Notes: a model not told the origin generated them from the sequence alone. Shown: positions 26,210 through 34,894, numbered from the stretch's first letter. The stretch is 64,000 nt of DNA from CADEED01 sp964444835 (GCA_964444835.1 CAYUIT010000010.1:1-64000), one strand, 5' to 3'. A program made the numbers and translations.

Positions 26210-27556
26210 ATGACACAAGAAGTCGACGGGTCACGGATTCCAGAGTTGAAGGCGATCGTTGCGGCAGCGCTCGCCGAAGCGCGCAGTGCGGGCGCTACCC
26301 AGGCCGAGTGCGATGTGAGCTTGCAGAAGGGGCTGACCACCACGGTTCGGCTCGGCGAAGTGGAAACCGTCGAGTATCAGCGCGACCGTGGGCTAGGCAT
26401 CACGGTGTATGTGGGGCAGCGCAAAGGCTCGGCGAGCACCGCCGATTTAGCACCCGCCGCGGTAGCGGAAACGGCGCGCAAAGCCTGCTCGATCGCGCGT
26501 TACACCGCCGAAGACGAATATGCGGGCCTACCCGACCCGAGCGAGCTTGCGACGAACATTCCCGATCTCGATCTGGACCATCCCTGGGCGCTGGCGCCCG
26601 AGCAGGCCGTGGAGTTGGCGCGCGAATGTGAAGCGGCGGGCCGCGAAGTCGATCGGCGCATCACGAACTCCGAGGGAGCGAGCGTCACGAGCCATCGCGG
26701 CGTGCGTGTCTATGGGAATTCACACGGTTTTCTCGAAGGATTCCCGACGACGAGCCATAGCGTGAGTTGCGTACTGCTGGCGAGCGAAGGCGACGACATG
26801 CAGCGCGACTATTGGTACACCGCTACGCGCGATCCGAACGATCTCGAGGCTGCGGCCAGTGTGGGTCGCAAAGCGGGCGAGCGTGCCGTCGCCCGTCTCG
26901 GTGCGCGGCGCTTGGGCACGCAGCGCGCGAAAGTGCTGTATGCACCCGAGGTGGCGCGTGGCCTGTTTGGCCACTTCGTCGGGGCGATTCGGGGCAGTAG
27001 TCAGTACCGAAAGTCGTCGTTCTTGTTAGGTGCGGCGGGCAGCCAAGTTTTTCCCGCGTTCTTGCACATCGACGAGCGGCCCCACATCAAAAAGGCCCTG
27101 GGCAGCAGCCCGTTCGACGGCGAGGGCGTGGCAACGCGCGATCGCGCGCTCGTCCACGGCGGCGTGCTCGACGGCTATGTTCTCGGTAGTTACTCGGCGC
27201 GCAAGCTCGGTCTGAAGACCACTGGCAATGCCGGCGGCACGCACAACTTGTTAGTGTCGACCGCACAGCCAGCACCGAGCTTCGATGCACTCCTTGCGCA
27301 GATGGGCACCGGGCTCTACGTCACCGAATTGATGGGGCAGGGTGTCAATGGCGTCACGGGCGATTACTCGCGCGGCGCGACCGGATTTTGGGTCGAAGGC
27401 GGGCGCATCAGCTTCCCGGTGCAAGAAGTGACGATCGCCGGCAATCTCAAAGAGATGTATCGCGACTTGATTGCGGTCGGGAACGATATCGACGCGCGCG
27501 GCGGCATTCGCTGCGGCTCGGTCTTGCTCAGCGAGATGACGATCGCTGGCGAGTAG
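26210..27556 (+). CDS. pmbA: Metalloprotease subunit PmbA/TldE
   Basis: A 448-residue protein of the TldD/PmbA family. VYVGQRKGSASTADL, ITNSEGASVTSHRGVRVYGNSHGFLEG and GNAGGTHNLLVS are typical of the PmbA half. The metal ligand motif HExxxH belongs to TldD, not to this subunit, and is correctly absent. TldD/PmbA degrades unfolded peptides such as CcdA and processes some ribosomal peptides. It is divergent from darP; only 14 bp separate their starts. Confidence 0.94.
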   Translation: MTQEVDGSRIPELKAIVAAALAEARSAGATQAECDVSLQKGLTTTVRLGEVETVEYQRDRGLGITVYVGQRKGSASTADLAPAAVAETARKACSIARYTAEDEYAGLPDPSELATNIPDLDLDHPWALAPEQAVELARECEAAGREVDRRITNSEGASVTSHRGVRVYGNSHGFLEGFPTTSHSVSCVLLASEGDDMQRDYWYTATRDPNDLEAAASVGRKAGERAVARLGARRLGTQRAKVLYAPEVARGLFGHFVGAIRGSSQYRKSSFLLGAAGSQVFPAFLHIDERPHIKKALGSSPFDGEGVATRDRALVHGGVLDGYVLGSYSARKLGLKTTGNAGGTHNLLVSTAQPAPSFDALLAQMGTGLYVTELMGQGVNGVTGDYSRGATGFWVEGGRISFPVQEVTIAGNLKEMYRDLIAVGNDIDARGGIRCGSVLLSEMTIAGE

Positions 27557-27560
27557 CGCG

Positions 27561-28868
27561 CTACGCCGTTTCCTCGACGAGGTCGCGCAGCGTGCGATTC
27601 GCGCAGGTGGCGCGCCAGGCGGCTTCGAGCTGCGTGCTCAGCCGATCGACGGCGGGCAGACGCACATTACGCGGCGCCATATGCCCGCTCTTCTGGTTGC
27701 GCGCCACCTCCAAGATCTCGCGCAGGGTGATCTGCCCGATGTCGCGCGCAGGTAGCAAGCAATCCTTGTCGGTGGCCGTCAGCAACTGCGCTTTTTCGAG
27801 GCCCGTCACAATCTGCGCGATCGCGATGCCGGGCAGCCCCAGCTCGGACGACAACGTGATGGTCGACCATTTCGTATCGCCCGACGTGTGTCCACGGCCG
27901 ACGAGGTACATCACTTTCAGTGCGAGTTGCTCCATCTCGTGCGCCGAGAGCTTGAGTTCGGTGAGGCCGAGCCGCAGGTAGTTACGGTTCTGCACATAGA
28001 ACGAGAGCTGCGCGCCGATCAGCAGGATCAGCCAACCGAAGTACGTCCAGAGCAGCGCTGCGACGATGAACGCGAACCCGGCATACACCACGGTGAGGCG
28101 TGTGGTGTAGATCACCATGGCGGTGAACAGCTTGCCAACCGCGGCCCACAAGATGCCCGCAGTGAGCCCGCCGATGAGCGCCGGGCGCAAGCCGACACGC
28201 GTGTTGGGCACCAGCATGTAGAGCGCCGTGAAGATCGTCGTGACCATCACGTAGGGCGCGAGCGATAGGCCGAACGCGAACAGTTTGTCGACGAACGGCA
28301 CATCGCGAATCACGTGGGCGGCGGCGCTGTCGAGCGCGAGATGCGTGAGCCCAAGAAATCCCACTAACAACAACGGGCCGACGATCAACAGGCCGACGTA
28401 CTCCGTGATGCGGCGCGCGAAGCCGCGCGCGAGTTCCACGCGCCAGACGAAATTGAAACTGTCCTCGACTTTTTTGATGGTGCCGATCAGCGTCCACAGC
28501 AGCAGTGCCAAACCGACCGAGCCGACGATCCCCGTGCTGACGTTGTCGGCGAACTCCATCACGCGGCGCGTGAGGTCGGCCGCGCCGGCCCCGACGGGAC
28601 GAAAGAACTCGAGAATGATCGGTTCCAGCTCGCGGTGCGAGCCAAACACCTTGAGGATCGCAAAGCTGAACGCGATCAACGGGATGAGCGACAACAACGT
28701 GGCATACACCAAGCCCATCGCGTGCAAGTTGATCTGCCCGCGAGTGAGGTCGCGCAGAATCGCGTACGGATAACGCAGGACGCGCAGCGCCAGCGCGCCG
28801 GGTGAGCCGCTGTTCGCGTAATCGCTGAACAGCCAGCGATCGAGCAGGTTCCAAAACGCAAGCCACAT
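27561..28868 (-). CDS. YihY/BrkB-family membrane protein with C-terminal winged-helix domain
   Basis: A 435-residue protein. The first 290 residues carry about six membrane segments and the YihY family sequences INLHAMGLVYATLLSLIPLIAFSFAILKVFG, RRVMEFADNVSTGIVGSVGLALLLWTLIG and GGLTAGILWA. The last 130 residues are soluble and look like a Rrf2-type winged helix (WSTITLSSELGLPGIAIAQIVTGLEKAQLL, DIGQITLREILEVA). The old label RNase BN for this family is wrong; its function is unknown, possibly lipid transport. The soluble tail is the notable part. Confidence 0.85.
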   Translation of the reverse strand: MWLAFWNLLDRWLFSDYANSGSPGALALRVLRYPYAILRDLTRGQINLHAMGLVYATLLSLIPLIAFSFAILKVFGSHRELEPIILEFFRPVGAGAADLTRRVMEFADNVSTGIVGSVGLALLLWTLIGTIKKVEDSFNFVWRVELARGFARRITEYVGLLIVGPLLLVGFLGLTHLALDSAAAHVIRDVPFVDKLFAFGLSLAPYVMVTTIFTALYMLVPNTRVGLRPALIGGLTAGILWAAVGKLFTAMVIYTTRLTVVYAGFAFIVAALLWTYFGWLILLIGAQLSFYVQNRNYLRLGLTELKLSAHEMEQLALKVMYLVGRGHTSGDTKWSTITLSSELGLPGIAIAQIVTGLEKAQLLTATDKDCLLPARDIGQITLREILEVARNQKSGHMAPRNVRLPAVDRLSTQLEAAWRATCANRTLRDLVEETA

Positions 28869-28926
28869 GGTGCGCGGAGAGAATAAGTGGCTGACACCCC
28901 GTTGTCACTCGATTAGATTGCAGCTC

Positions 28927-29742
28927 ATGTCGCGATCGCACGACTTTCCGCATCGAATCGTCTGCCTCACCGAGGAGACTACCGAGACGCTGTACTTGCT
29001 AGGCGAGGATTGGCGCATCGTGGGAATCTCGGGCTTTACCGTGCGCCCACCGCGCGCACGCAAGGAAAAGCCGCGCGTTTCCGCCTTCACCAGCGCGAAG
29101 ATCGACAAGATCGTCGCCTTGCGCCCCGATCTCGTGCTGGGCTTTTCCGACTTACAGGCCGACATCGCGGCCGAGCTCGTACGCGCCGGCATCGAGGTGC
29201 ACGTTTTCAATCACCGCAGCATCGCGGAGATCTTGCGCACCATTCGCCTGCTCGGCGGCATGATCGGTTGTGAGGCGAAAACGGCCACGCTCACCGAGCA
29301 GCTCGAGGCGGGACTTGCGGAGGTGCGCGCGCGTGCCGCGTCGTTTGCGCGTCGGCCGCGGGTGTATTTCGAGGAGTGGGACGAGCCGCAGATCTCCGCC
29401 ATTCAATGGGTGAGCGAACTGATCGGCGTCGCCGGCGGCGACGACTGCTTTCCGGAGCTTGCGCGCGAGTCGTTAGGCAAAAATCGCATTATCGCCGACC
29501 CGCTCGAAGTGCCGCGGCGCGCCCCAGATGTCATCTTGGGATCGTGGTGCGGCAAGAAGTTTCGCCCTGAGCTGGTGCGGGCGCGGCCGGGATGGAGCGA
29601 TGTGCCGGCCGTGCGTGCTAACCGCCTGCACGAGATCAAGTCGTCGATCATCTTGCAACCCGGGCCGGCTGCGTTGACCGACGGCGTGCGCGCGATCCAG
29701 CAAACGCTCCTCGCGTGGGAGCGGGGCGCGAGCGGTGCCTAG
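28927..29742 (+). CDS. BtuF-like substrate-binding protein without signal peptide
   Basis: The ATG at 28927 gives 271 residues (MSRSHDFPHRIVCLTEETTETLYLLGEDWRIVG). The class III periplasmic-binding fold is visible in KIDKIVALRPDLVLGFSDLQADIAAELVRAGIEVHVF and the C-terminal DVILGSWCGKKF. This matches the cobalamin/iron-siderophore binding family, but there is no Sec, Tat or lipoprotein signal. Possible upstream starts add only charged residues. It may act in the cytoplasm as a corrinoid-binding protein. No permease or ATPase gene is adjacent. Confidence 0.75.
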   Translation: MSRSHDFPHRIVCLTEETTETLYLLGEDWRIVGISGFTVRPPRARKEKPRVSAFTSAKIDKIVALRPDLVLGFSDLQADIAAELVRAGIEVHVFNHRSIAEILRTIRLLGGMIGCEAKTATLTEQLEAGLAEVRARAASFARRPRVYFEEWDEPQISAIQWVSELIGVAGGDDCFPELARESLGKNRIIADPLEVPRRAPDVILGSWCGKKFRPELVRARPGWSDVPAVRANRLHEIKSSIILQPGPAALTDGVRAIQQTLLAWERGASGA

Positions 29743-29753
29743 CGCAAAAGTGG

Positions 29754-30680
29754 TTAGGCGCTCGCGGGCCCGGTGAGGCGCGTGAGTGCCTCGCGATACT
29801 TCTCGGAAGTCTTCGCAATGATCTCGGGCGGCAGCCGCGGGCCCGGCGCACGCTTATCCCAAGACAGGGTTTCGAGGTAGTCGCGCACGAATTGTTTGTC
29901 GAACGACGGCGGGCTCGTGCCGACTTTGTAGGTGTCTACCGGCCAGAAGCGCGACGAATCGGGCGTGAGCGCCTCGTCGATCAGCGTGAGCTTGCCTTGC
30001 GCATCGAGGCCAAACTCGAATTTCGTATCGGCGATGATGATGCCGCGCGCGAGCGCATGTTCTGCTGCGAACCGGTACAACGCGATGGCCGTATCGCGCA
30101 CGCGTGCCGCAAGGTCGGCGCCCACGAGCTTTGCCGCTTCCTCGAAAGAGATGTTCTCGTCGTGCTCGCCCACGGCCGCCTTCGTCGCCGGTGTAAACAA
30201 GGGCGTCGGCAGTTTGGCCGCTTGCTTCAAGCCCGTGGGCAGCGCAATGCCGCAAATCGCGCCGGTTTTTTGGTAGTCCTTCCAACCAGAGCCAATGACA
30301 TAGCCGCGCACCACCGCCTCGAGCGGGATGGCCTTCAATTTCCGCACGATGACGGCGCGCCCCGCGAGCAATTCGCGTTCGTCCGGCTCGCTAACTACTT
30401 CATCGACGCTGCGGTGGGTTAGATGATTCGGCACGATGTGCTGTGTGCGAGCGAACCAAAAGTTCGAGATCTCGTTGAGCACGTGCCCCTTATGTGGAAT
30501 CGGATCGGGCAACACCACGTCGAACGCGGACAGGCGATCGGTGGTGACGATCAGCATCGACTGTGCGTCGATGTCGTATATGTCCCGCACTTTACCGGTG
30601 TGCAGCTTCTTGAGGCCGCGCAAATTTGTCGTGTGGACCGGTTTTAACAATACGTTCAACGGGTTGCTCTCGGCAGCCAA
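29754..30680 (-). CDS. purC: SAICAR synthase (PurC)
   Basis: A 308-residue protein of the long PurC form. KKLHTGKVRDIYD, DRLSAFDVVLPDPIPHKG, RAVIVRKLKAIPLEAVVRGYVIGSGWKDYQ and IIADTKFEFGLD are PurC signatures. It joins aspartate to CAIR, following PurE in purine synthesis. The likely start is a TTG at 30680, with AGGA nine bases upstream and TATAGT as a nearby -10; no ATG fits before the conserved N-terminus. It is divergent from the djlA-like gene. Confidence 0.94.
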   Translation of the reverse strand: MAAESNPLNVLLKPVHTTNLRGLKKLHTGKVRDIYDIDAQSMLIVTTDRLSAFDVVLPDPIPHKGHVLNEISNFWFARTQHIVPNHLTHRSVDEVVSEPDERELLAGRAVIVRKLKAIPLEAVVRGYVIGSGWKDYQKTGAICGIALPTGLKQAAKLPTPLFTPATKAAVGEHDENISFEEAAKLVGADLAARVRDTAIALYRFAAEHALARGIIIADTKFEFGLDAQGKLTLIDEALTPDSSRFWPVDTYKVGTSPPSFDKQFVRDYLETLSWDKRAPGPRLPPEIIAKTSEKYREALTRLTGPASA

Positions 30681-30709
30681 GGGGGCGTGTCCTGCTACTA
30701 TATCGCCCG

Positions 30710-31537
30710 ATGAAGTGGACTGGAAAACTCGTTGGTGGCGTGATCGGTGCCGCGTTCGGCCCGATCGGCATCGCCGTGGGCGCGTTGCTCGGACACCAGT
30801 ACGACGCCCAATCCGCGGAGACGCCGCAGTTGCGCGGTTCCTCGCGCGGTCGACGCTCCGAATCCCGCAGCGAATACGCCGATGTCGGCGGTCGTTTCTT
30901 TGCGGTCACGTTTCAAGTGATGGGCTTCGTTGCGAAGTCGGACGGCCGCGTGTCGGAGGCCGATATCAATGCTGCGCGCGCGGTGATGGGCCAGCTCAAG
31001 CTCGACGGCGCGCAAGTGCATCTGGCGATCGAGCATTTCACGCGGGGTAAGTCTGGCGGCTTCGACCTTGATATGGCCGTGCTCGGCTTGCGCCGCGCGT
31101 GTGCCGAGCGCCCCGAACTCATCCGTGTATTTCTCGAGTTGCAGTTGCGTGCCGCATTGGAGAGCTCCGGGCTCGAAGGGCCTGCGCGCGGCATTCTGCA
31201 ACGCTGTGCGAGTTTGCTTGGCGTTTCGCCGCTCGAATTGGCGCACATGGAGGCGGTGCTCCGCATACGCCGCGCGGGTGGCAGCACCCACTCCGACTCC
31301 CACGACAGTCAGTCCACCCGCATGCGGTTGGAAGATGCTTACGAAGTGCTCGAGGTGCCCGCGACCGCCACGGACGAGGAGGTTGTGAAGGCCTATCGCC
31401 GCCAGTTATCCAAGCATCACCCCGACAAACTCGTCGCGAACGGGCTGCCCGAGTCGATGCTGGAGCACGCGAAACAGCGCACGCAGCAGATCATCGAAGC
31501 GTACGAGTTGATTCGCGAGCGGCGCGGACTGGCGTAA
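30710..31537 (+). CDS. djlA: DjlA-like co-chaperone with TerB and J domains
   Basis: The ATG at 30710 gives 275 residues. A glycine-rich membrane segment (KLVGGVIGAAFGPIGIAVGALLGH) leads, as in DjlA. A TerB-like helical domain spans about 60-190 (FFAVTFQVMGFVAKSDGRVSEADINAARAVM). The C-terminal J domain has DAYEVLEVPATATDEEVVKAYRRQLSKHHPDKL, with the HPD motif needed to stimulate DnaK. It is probably membrane-anchored. It lies 10 bp before rpe on the same strand. Confidence 0.9.
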   Translation: MKWTGKLVGGVIGAAFGPIGIAVGALLGHQYDAQSAETPQLRGSSRGRRSESRSEYADVGGRFFAVTFQVMGFVAKSDGRVSEADINAARAVMGQLKLDGAQVHLAIEHFTRGKSGGFDLDMAVLGLRRACAERPELIRVFLELQLRAALESSGLEGPARGILQRCASLLGVSPLELAHMEAVLRIRRAGGSTHSDSHDSQSTRMRLEDAYEVLEVPATATDEEVVKAYRRQLSKHHPDKLVANGLPESMLEHAKQRTQQIIEAYELIRERRGLA

Positions 31538-31547
31538 ACTGCGGCCC

Positions 31548-32219
31548 GTGGCTAACAGTCCCTGGATCGCTCCTAGCATTCTGTCGGCGAACTTCGCGCG
31601 CCTCGGCGATGAAGTGAATGCCGTGCTCGCAGCCGGCGCCGATATCGTGCACTTCGACGTGATGGATAACCATTACGTACCCAATCTCACGGTCGGGCCG
31701 CTCGTGTGCGAAGCGCTGCGCAAGCATGGGATTACCGCGCCGCTCGATGTGCATTTGATGGTCAAGCCTGTCGATCGCATCGTGCCTGATTTCGCCAAGG
31801 CGGGCGCTACCTACATCTCATTCCACCCGGAGGCCAGCGAGCACGTCGATCGTACGATCGAGTTGATTCGCGATCACGGCTGCAAGCCCGGCCTCGTCTT
31901 CAATCCCGCGACGCCGCTCCACTATCTCGATCACACGCTCGAGAAGTTGGATTTAGTGCTGATCATGTCGGTGAACCCCGGATTTGGCGGCCAGAAGTTC
32001 ATTCCTGGCGCGCTCGCCAAACTGCGCGAAGCGCGGCGCCGTATCGATGCGCTCGGGCGTCCGGTGCGGCTCGAGGTTGACGGCGGCGTCAAGGTGGACA
32101 ACATCCGCGCGATTGCCGCTGCGGGCGCCGATACGTTCGTTGCGGGCTCCGCCATCTTCGGCGCTGCTAACTACTCCGAAACGATCGCGCAATTGCGCCG
32201 CGAAATCGCCAGCGCCTAA
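31548..32219 (+). CDS. rpe: Ribulose-phosphate 3-epimerase (Rpe)
   Basis: A 223-residue TIM-barrel protein starting at a GTG. IAPSILSANFARLGDEV, IVHFDVMDNHYVPNLTVGP, DVHLMV, MSVNPGFGGQKFIP and LEVDGGV are the classical Rpe motifs with the metal-binding His/Asp residues. It links ribulose-5-phosphate and xylulose-5-phosphate in the pentose phosphate pathway and Calvin-type cycles. A hairpin follows immediately. Confidence 0.96.
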   Translation: MANSPWIAPSILSANFARLGDEVNAVLAAGADIVHFDVMDNHYVPNLTVGPLVCEALRKHGITAPLDVHLMVKPVDRIVPDFAKAGATYISFHPEASEHVDRTIELIRDHGCKPGLVFNPATPLHYLDHTLEKLDLVLIMSVNPGFGGQKFIPGALAKLREARRRIDALGRPVRLEVDGGVKVDNIRAIAAAGADTFVAGSAIFGAANYSETIAQLRREIASA

Positions 32220-32227
32220 CAAGCAAA

Positions 32228-32248
32228 ACGCCGGCACGAGGCCGGCGT
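32228..32248. terminator. Intrinsic terminator between rpe and the Crp-family gene
   Basis: ACGCCGGC (32228-32235) pairs perfectly with GCCGGCGT (32241-32248) around a 5-nt loop, with TT after and AA before the stem. It lies between two convergent genes and can serve both strands. Confidence 0.75.
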
Positions 32249-32276
32249 TTGCGGAAGAGAGCCAGATGGCCGGCGA

Positions 32277-33020
32277 CTATTCGTCGTCGTCCTCATCCTC
32301 GTCATCATCGACACGTGAGTTCTTGACTTGACCGCCCTTGGCACCGCCCACGGGGACGATCACGGGGCGCGTCTTCATCTTCGGACGCGCGTTGAATACG
32401 ACGATGGTCTTGCCCGTGGCACGCAGCAAGCCTTGATCTTCGAGCACCTTCAGCACGCGGCCCGCCATCTCGCGCGAGCAACCGACCAAACGCGACAGCT
32501 CTTGGCGGCTGACCTTGATCTGCATGCCTTCCGGATGCGTCATCGCATCGGGCTCGCCGCACAGATCCATGATGGCGTGAGCTACGCGGCCCGTGACGTC
32601 GACAAATGCGAGGTCGCCGAGCTTCTTGTTCGTGCGGTCGAGGCGCGTGGCAAGCTGAGTGGCCAACTCGAACACGAGGCCGGGGCTTTCGGCGGCGATC
32701 TGCCGGAAGCGCGGATACGTCATTTCAGCCAGTTCGCAATGGTTACGCGTGCGCACCCAGGCGCTGCGCGTCGGCGACTCGTGAAACAGGCCCATCTCGC
32801 CGAAGAACTGACCTTTATTCAGGTAGGCCAGCACCATTTCATTCCCTTCCTCATCTTCGATCATCACTTCGACCGAGCCGCTGATGATGTAGTAGAGGAC
32901 GTCCGGCAGGTCGCCGGCATGAATGATCACGGTCTTGGATGGGACCGTGCGGATACGGCAGTAGCTCAGGAACCGGTTGATGGCCGGAATATCGCTGAGC
33001 GGTTTGACCGCCTCTTCCAT
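32277..33020 (-). CDS. Crp/Clp/Vfr-family transcriptional regulator with acidic tail
   Basis: I start at the ATG at 33020 (MEEAVKPL), which has GGGAG seven bases upstream; another ATG lies at 33041. The 247-residue protein has the cyclic-nucleotide domain with FGEMGLF (72-80) and TRSAWVR (84-90), where Glu75, Arg85 and Ser86 match the cAMP-contact residues of E. coli Crp. The helix-turn-helix is at about 169-190 (SRQELSRLVGCSREMAGRVL). The last 36 residues extend beyond Crp and end in an almost wholly acidic run. The position near rpe, coq7 and rplM recalls Xanthomonas clp. Whether it binds cAMP or c-di-GMP cannot be decided here. Confidence 0.9.
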   Translation of the reverse strand: MEEAVKPLSDIPAINRFLSYCRIRTVPSKTVIIHAGDLPDVLYYIISGSVEVMIEDEEGNEMVLAYLNKGQFFGEMGLFHESPTRSAWVRTRNHCELAEMTYPRFRQIAAESPGLVFELATQLATRLDRTNKKLGDLAFVDVTGRVAHAIMDLCGEPDAMTHPEGMQIKVSRQELSRLVGCSREMAGRVLKVLEDQGLLRATGKTIVVFNARPKMKTRPVIVPVGGAKGGQVKNSRVDDDEDEDDDE

Positions 33021-33123
33021 TGGAATCTCCCTTGCGAGCATTGAGTGAGCCCCGAAATAATTGACCGAAGTATTTGTATTACATAACAGATTTCGGCCGC
33101 AAGCGATAAGTCATATCGCAACG

Positions 33124-33137
33124 GTGATCGCCGTCAC
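33124..33137 (-). promoter_or_regulatory. Crp-type binding site upstream of the regulator gene
   Basis: GTGATCGCCGTCAC fits GTGA-N6-TCAC, the core of Crp, Vfr and Clp sites. It lies 104 bp before the regulator's start and just beyond the coq7 stop, in an otherwise AT-rich 133-bp gap. Autoregulation is the simple reading. Confidence 0.6.
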
Positions 33138-33153
33138 AAGTCCGCAAGCAGAC

Positions 33154-33798
33154 CTACACCCGATATGCAGTCGTTGTCATGACTTTGGCCGTCGCCCGCA
33201 TCAATTGGCGGATGGGGCCCGGTAACTCGGCCCCGCCAGCCTCCGAGGCGTGGTGGGCATGGGTCGCCTCGTCGTGTTTCATCGCCTCGACGATCGCGCG
33301 TGTGCGCTGGTCTTCGGCAGGCAATCGATCCAAATGACCGCGGAGGTGGCCCTCAACCTGGCGCTCGGTCTCGGCCACGAAGCCGAGCGACGCACGATCG
33401 CCCATGAGCCCAGCGAGCGCGCCGATCGCGAACGAGCCGGCGTACCACAAGGGCGTGAGGACGCTCGGCCGCGAACCCAGTTCCTTCAGACGCTGGTCGC
33501 ACCACGCGAGGTGGTCCGCCTCTTCGCGGGCTGCCTGCTGCAGGAAGCCGCGCGTTTCGGCGTCCCGGGCAAAAAGCGCCTGGGAGTGATAAAGCGCTTG
33601 GGCGGCGATCTCACCGGCGTGGTTGACCCGCATGAGGTTTGCGGACTCGCGCCGGGCCTCAGCAGACATCGCTTCGTCGGCTGCGGCGGCCCGGGCTGAT
33701 GGGCCGGGCGTGGGGCGGGCGCTCTGGGTAGGCGCAAGGAGCGTCCGCAGTGCCTGGTCGGCGACGTGGAGCAGGGGTTCAAGGGGGCTTTGGGCCAT
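33154..33798 (-). CDS. coq7: Demethoxyubiquinone hydroxylase (Coq7)
   Basis: From the ATG at 33798 (MAQSPLEPLLHVADQALRTLL) the product is 214 residues and aligns with the N-terminus of pseudomonad Coq7; upstream ATGs at 33810 and 33852 are possible but unneeded. The di-iron ligands are in RVNHAGEIAAQALY, EEADHLAWCDQRL, FVAETERQVEGH and KHDEATHAHHA. It hydroxylates demethoxyubiquinone in aerobic ubiquinone synthesis. The C-terminal AKVMTTTAYRV is typical. Confidence 0.93.
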   Translation of the reverse strand: MAQSPLEPLLHVADQALRTLLAPTQSARPTPGPSARAAAADEAMSAEARRESANLMRVNHAGEIAAQALYHSQALFARDAETRGFLQQAAREEADHLAWCDQRLKELGSRPSVLTPLWYAGSFAIGALAGLMGDRASLGFVAETERQVEGHLRGHLDRLPAEDQRTRAIVEAMKHDEATHAHHASEAGGAELPGPIRQLMRATAKVMTTTAYRV

Positions 33799-33947
33799 CG
33801 TGGATCGCATTATAAATCCGATACTTGCGGTTCGGTGCGGGTTCTTTTGCAAAGGCCCATCCGCTTGAGTAAACTTGCGCCCCTTTTTCGAGGGCCCCCG
33901 AGCGCGCTTATAACTTGCGCGGATATCGGCGGTCGGAGTCCAAAGTC

Positions 33948-34385
33948 ATGCCTGCTACGGTTTTTGCGAAGCCCGGTAACGTCCGCGGCGATTGGTTTGT
34001 GGTCGATGCGTCGGACCAGGTGCTCGGTCGCCTGGCAACGCAGATTGCGATGCGTCTGAAGGGCAAGCACAAGGCCATCTTCAGCCCCCATGTCGACATG
34101 GGCGATCACATCGTCGTGTTGAACGCGGAGAAGATTCGCGTCACGGGTAACAAGCTGCAAGACAAGATGTATCACCACCACACGGGATACGTCGGTAACT
34201 TGAAGTCGATCGCGTTGGGCAAGCTCTTGAAGGAGCACCCGGAGCGCGCGATCGAGTTCGCTGTGAAGGGCATGCTGCCGAAGGGCCCGCTGGGCCGCCG
34301 CATGTTCAAGAAGTTGCATGTGTTCGCGGGCACTAACCACCCGCACGCTGCGCAACAACCCAAGCCGCTTTCGATCCAAGGATAA
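33948..34385 (+). CDS. rplM: 50S ribosomal protein L13
   Basis: A 145-residue L13 from the ATG at 33948 (MPATVFAKPGNVRGDWFVVDA). LGRLATQIAMRLKGKHKAIFSPHVDMGDHIVVLNAEKI and the C-terminal VFAGTNHPHAAQQPK are conserved. It is followed by rpsI after 6 bp, the universal pair. An AT-rich TATAAC stretch at 33909 is a candidate -10. Confidence 0.98.
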   Translation: MPATVFAKPGNVRGDWFVVDASDQVLGRLATQIAMRLKGKHKAIFSPHVDMGDHIVVLNAEKIRVTGNKLQDKMYHHHTGYVGNLKSIALGKLLKEHPERAIEFAVKGMLPKGPLGRRMFKKLHVFAGTNHPHAAQQPKPLSIQG

Positions 34386-34391
34386 TTTGTA

Positions 34392-34781
34392 ATGCCCGCC
34401 ATTCATTACGGCACTGGCCGCCGCAAGACCTCGACCGCCCGCGTGTACATGCGCGCTGGCACCGGCAAGATCACTGTCAACGCGCGTCCGTTGGACGAGT
34501 TCTTCGGTCGTGAAACCGGCCGCATGATCGTGCGCCAGCCGCTCGAGACAGCGCAGCTCGTCGGCAAGTTCGACATCGATGTCAGCGTGTCGGGTGGCGG
34601 CATCACGGGCCAGGCCGGCGCGATTCGGCACGGCATCACGCGCGCGCTGTTGAGCTACGACGAAACGCTGCGCAAGTCGTTGCGTGTGGCGGGCTTCGTC
34701 ACGCGCGATGCGCGCGAAGTCGAGCGCAAGAAGGTCGGCCGCCGCAAGGCGCGTCGTGGTCCGCAGTACTCGAAGCGCTAA
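34392..34781 (+). CDS. rpsI: 30S ribosomal protein S9
   Basis: A 129-residue S9. YGTGRRKTSTARVYMRAG, GQAGAIRHGITRALL and the basic C-terminus KVGRRKARRGPQYSKR, whose final Arg contacts P-site tRNA in other bacteria, are all present. Confidence 0.98.
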   Translation: MPAIHYGTGRRKTSTARVYMRAGTGKITVNARPLDEFFGRETGRMIVRQPLETAQLVGKFDIDVSVSGGGITGQAGAIRHGITRALLSYDETLRKSLRVAGFVTRDAREVERKKVGRRKARRGPQYSKR

Positions 34782-34808
34782 CGCTTCACTGGCTGGACGG
34801 CAGCTTTT

Positions 34809-34882
34809 TGGGGGATCGTCTAGCGGTAGGACAACGGACTCTGACTCCGTTTACCTAGGTTCGAATCCTAGTCCCCCAGCCA
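34809..34882 (+). tRNA. tRNA-Gln (anticodon CTG)
   Basis: A 74-nt cloverleaf with a 7-bp acceptor stem (TGGGGGA/TCCCCCA), anticodon stem ACGGA/TCCGT with loop CTCTGAC giving anticodon CTG, T-arm CTAGG-TTCGAAT-CCTAG, discriminator G and encoded CCA. It reads CAG codons. It begins 27 bp after rpsI and may be processed from that transcript. Confidence 0.95.
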
Positions 34883-34894
34883 TACTTGCTGTAC

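Noticed and set aside
30590..30600. ACCGGT motifs inside genes (30592 in purC, 17550 in GH43, 11440 in the hydratase)
   Set aside because: They lack the outer half-site bases and lie within coding sequence away from promoters.
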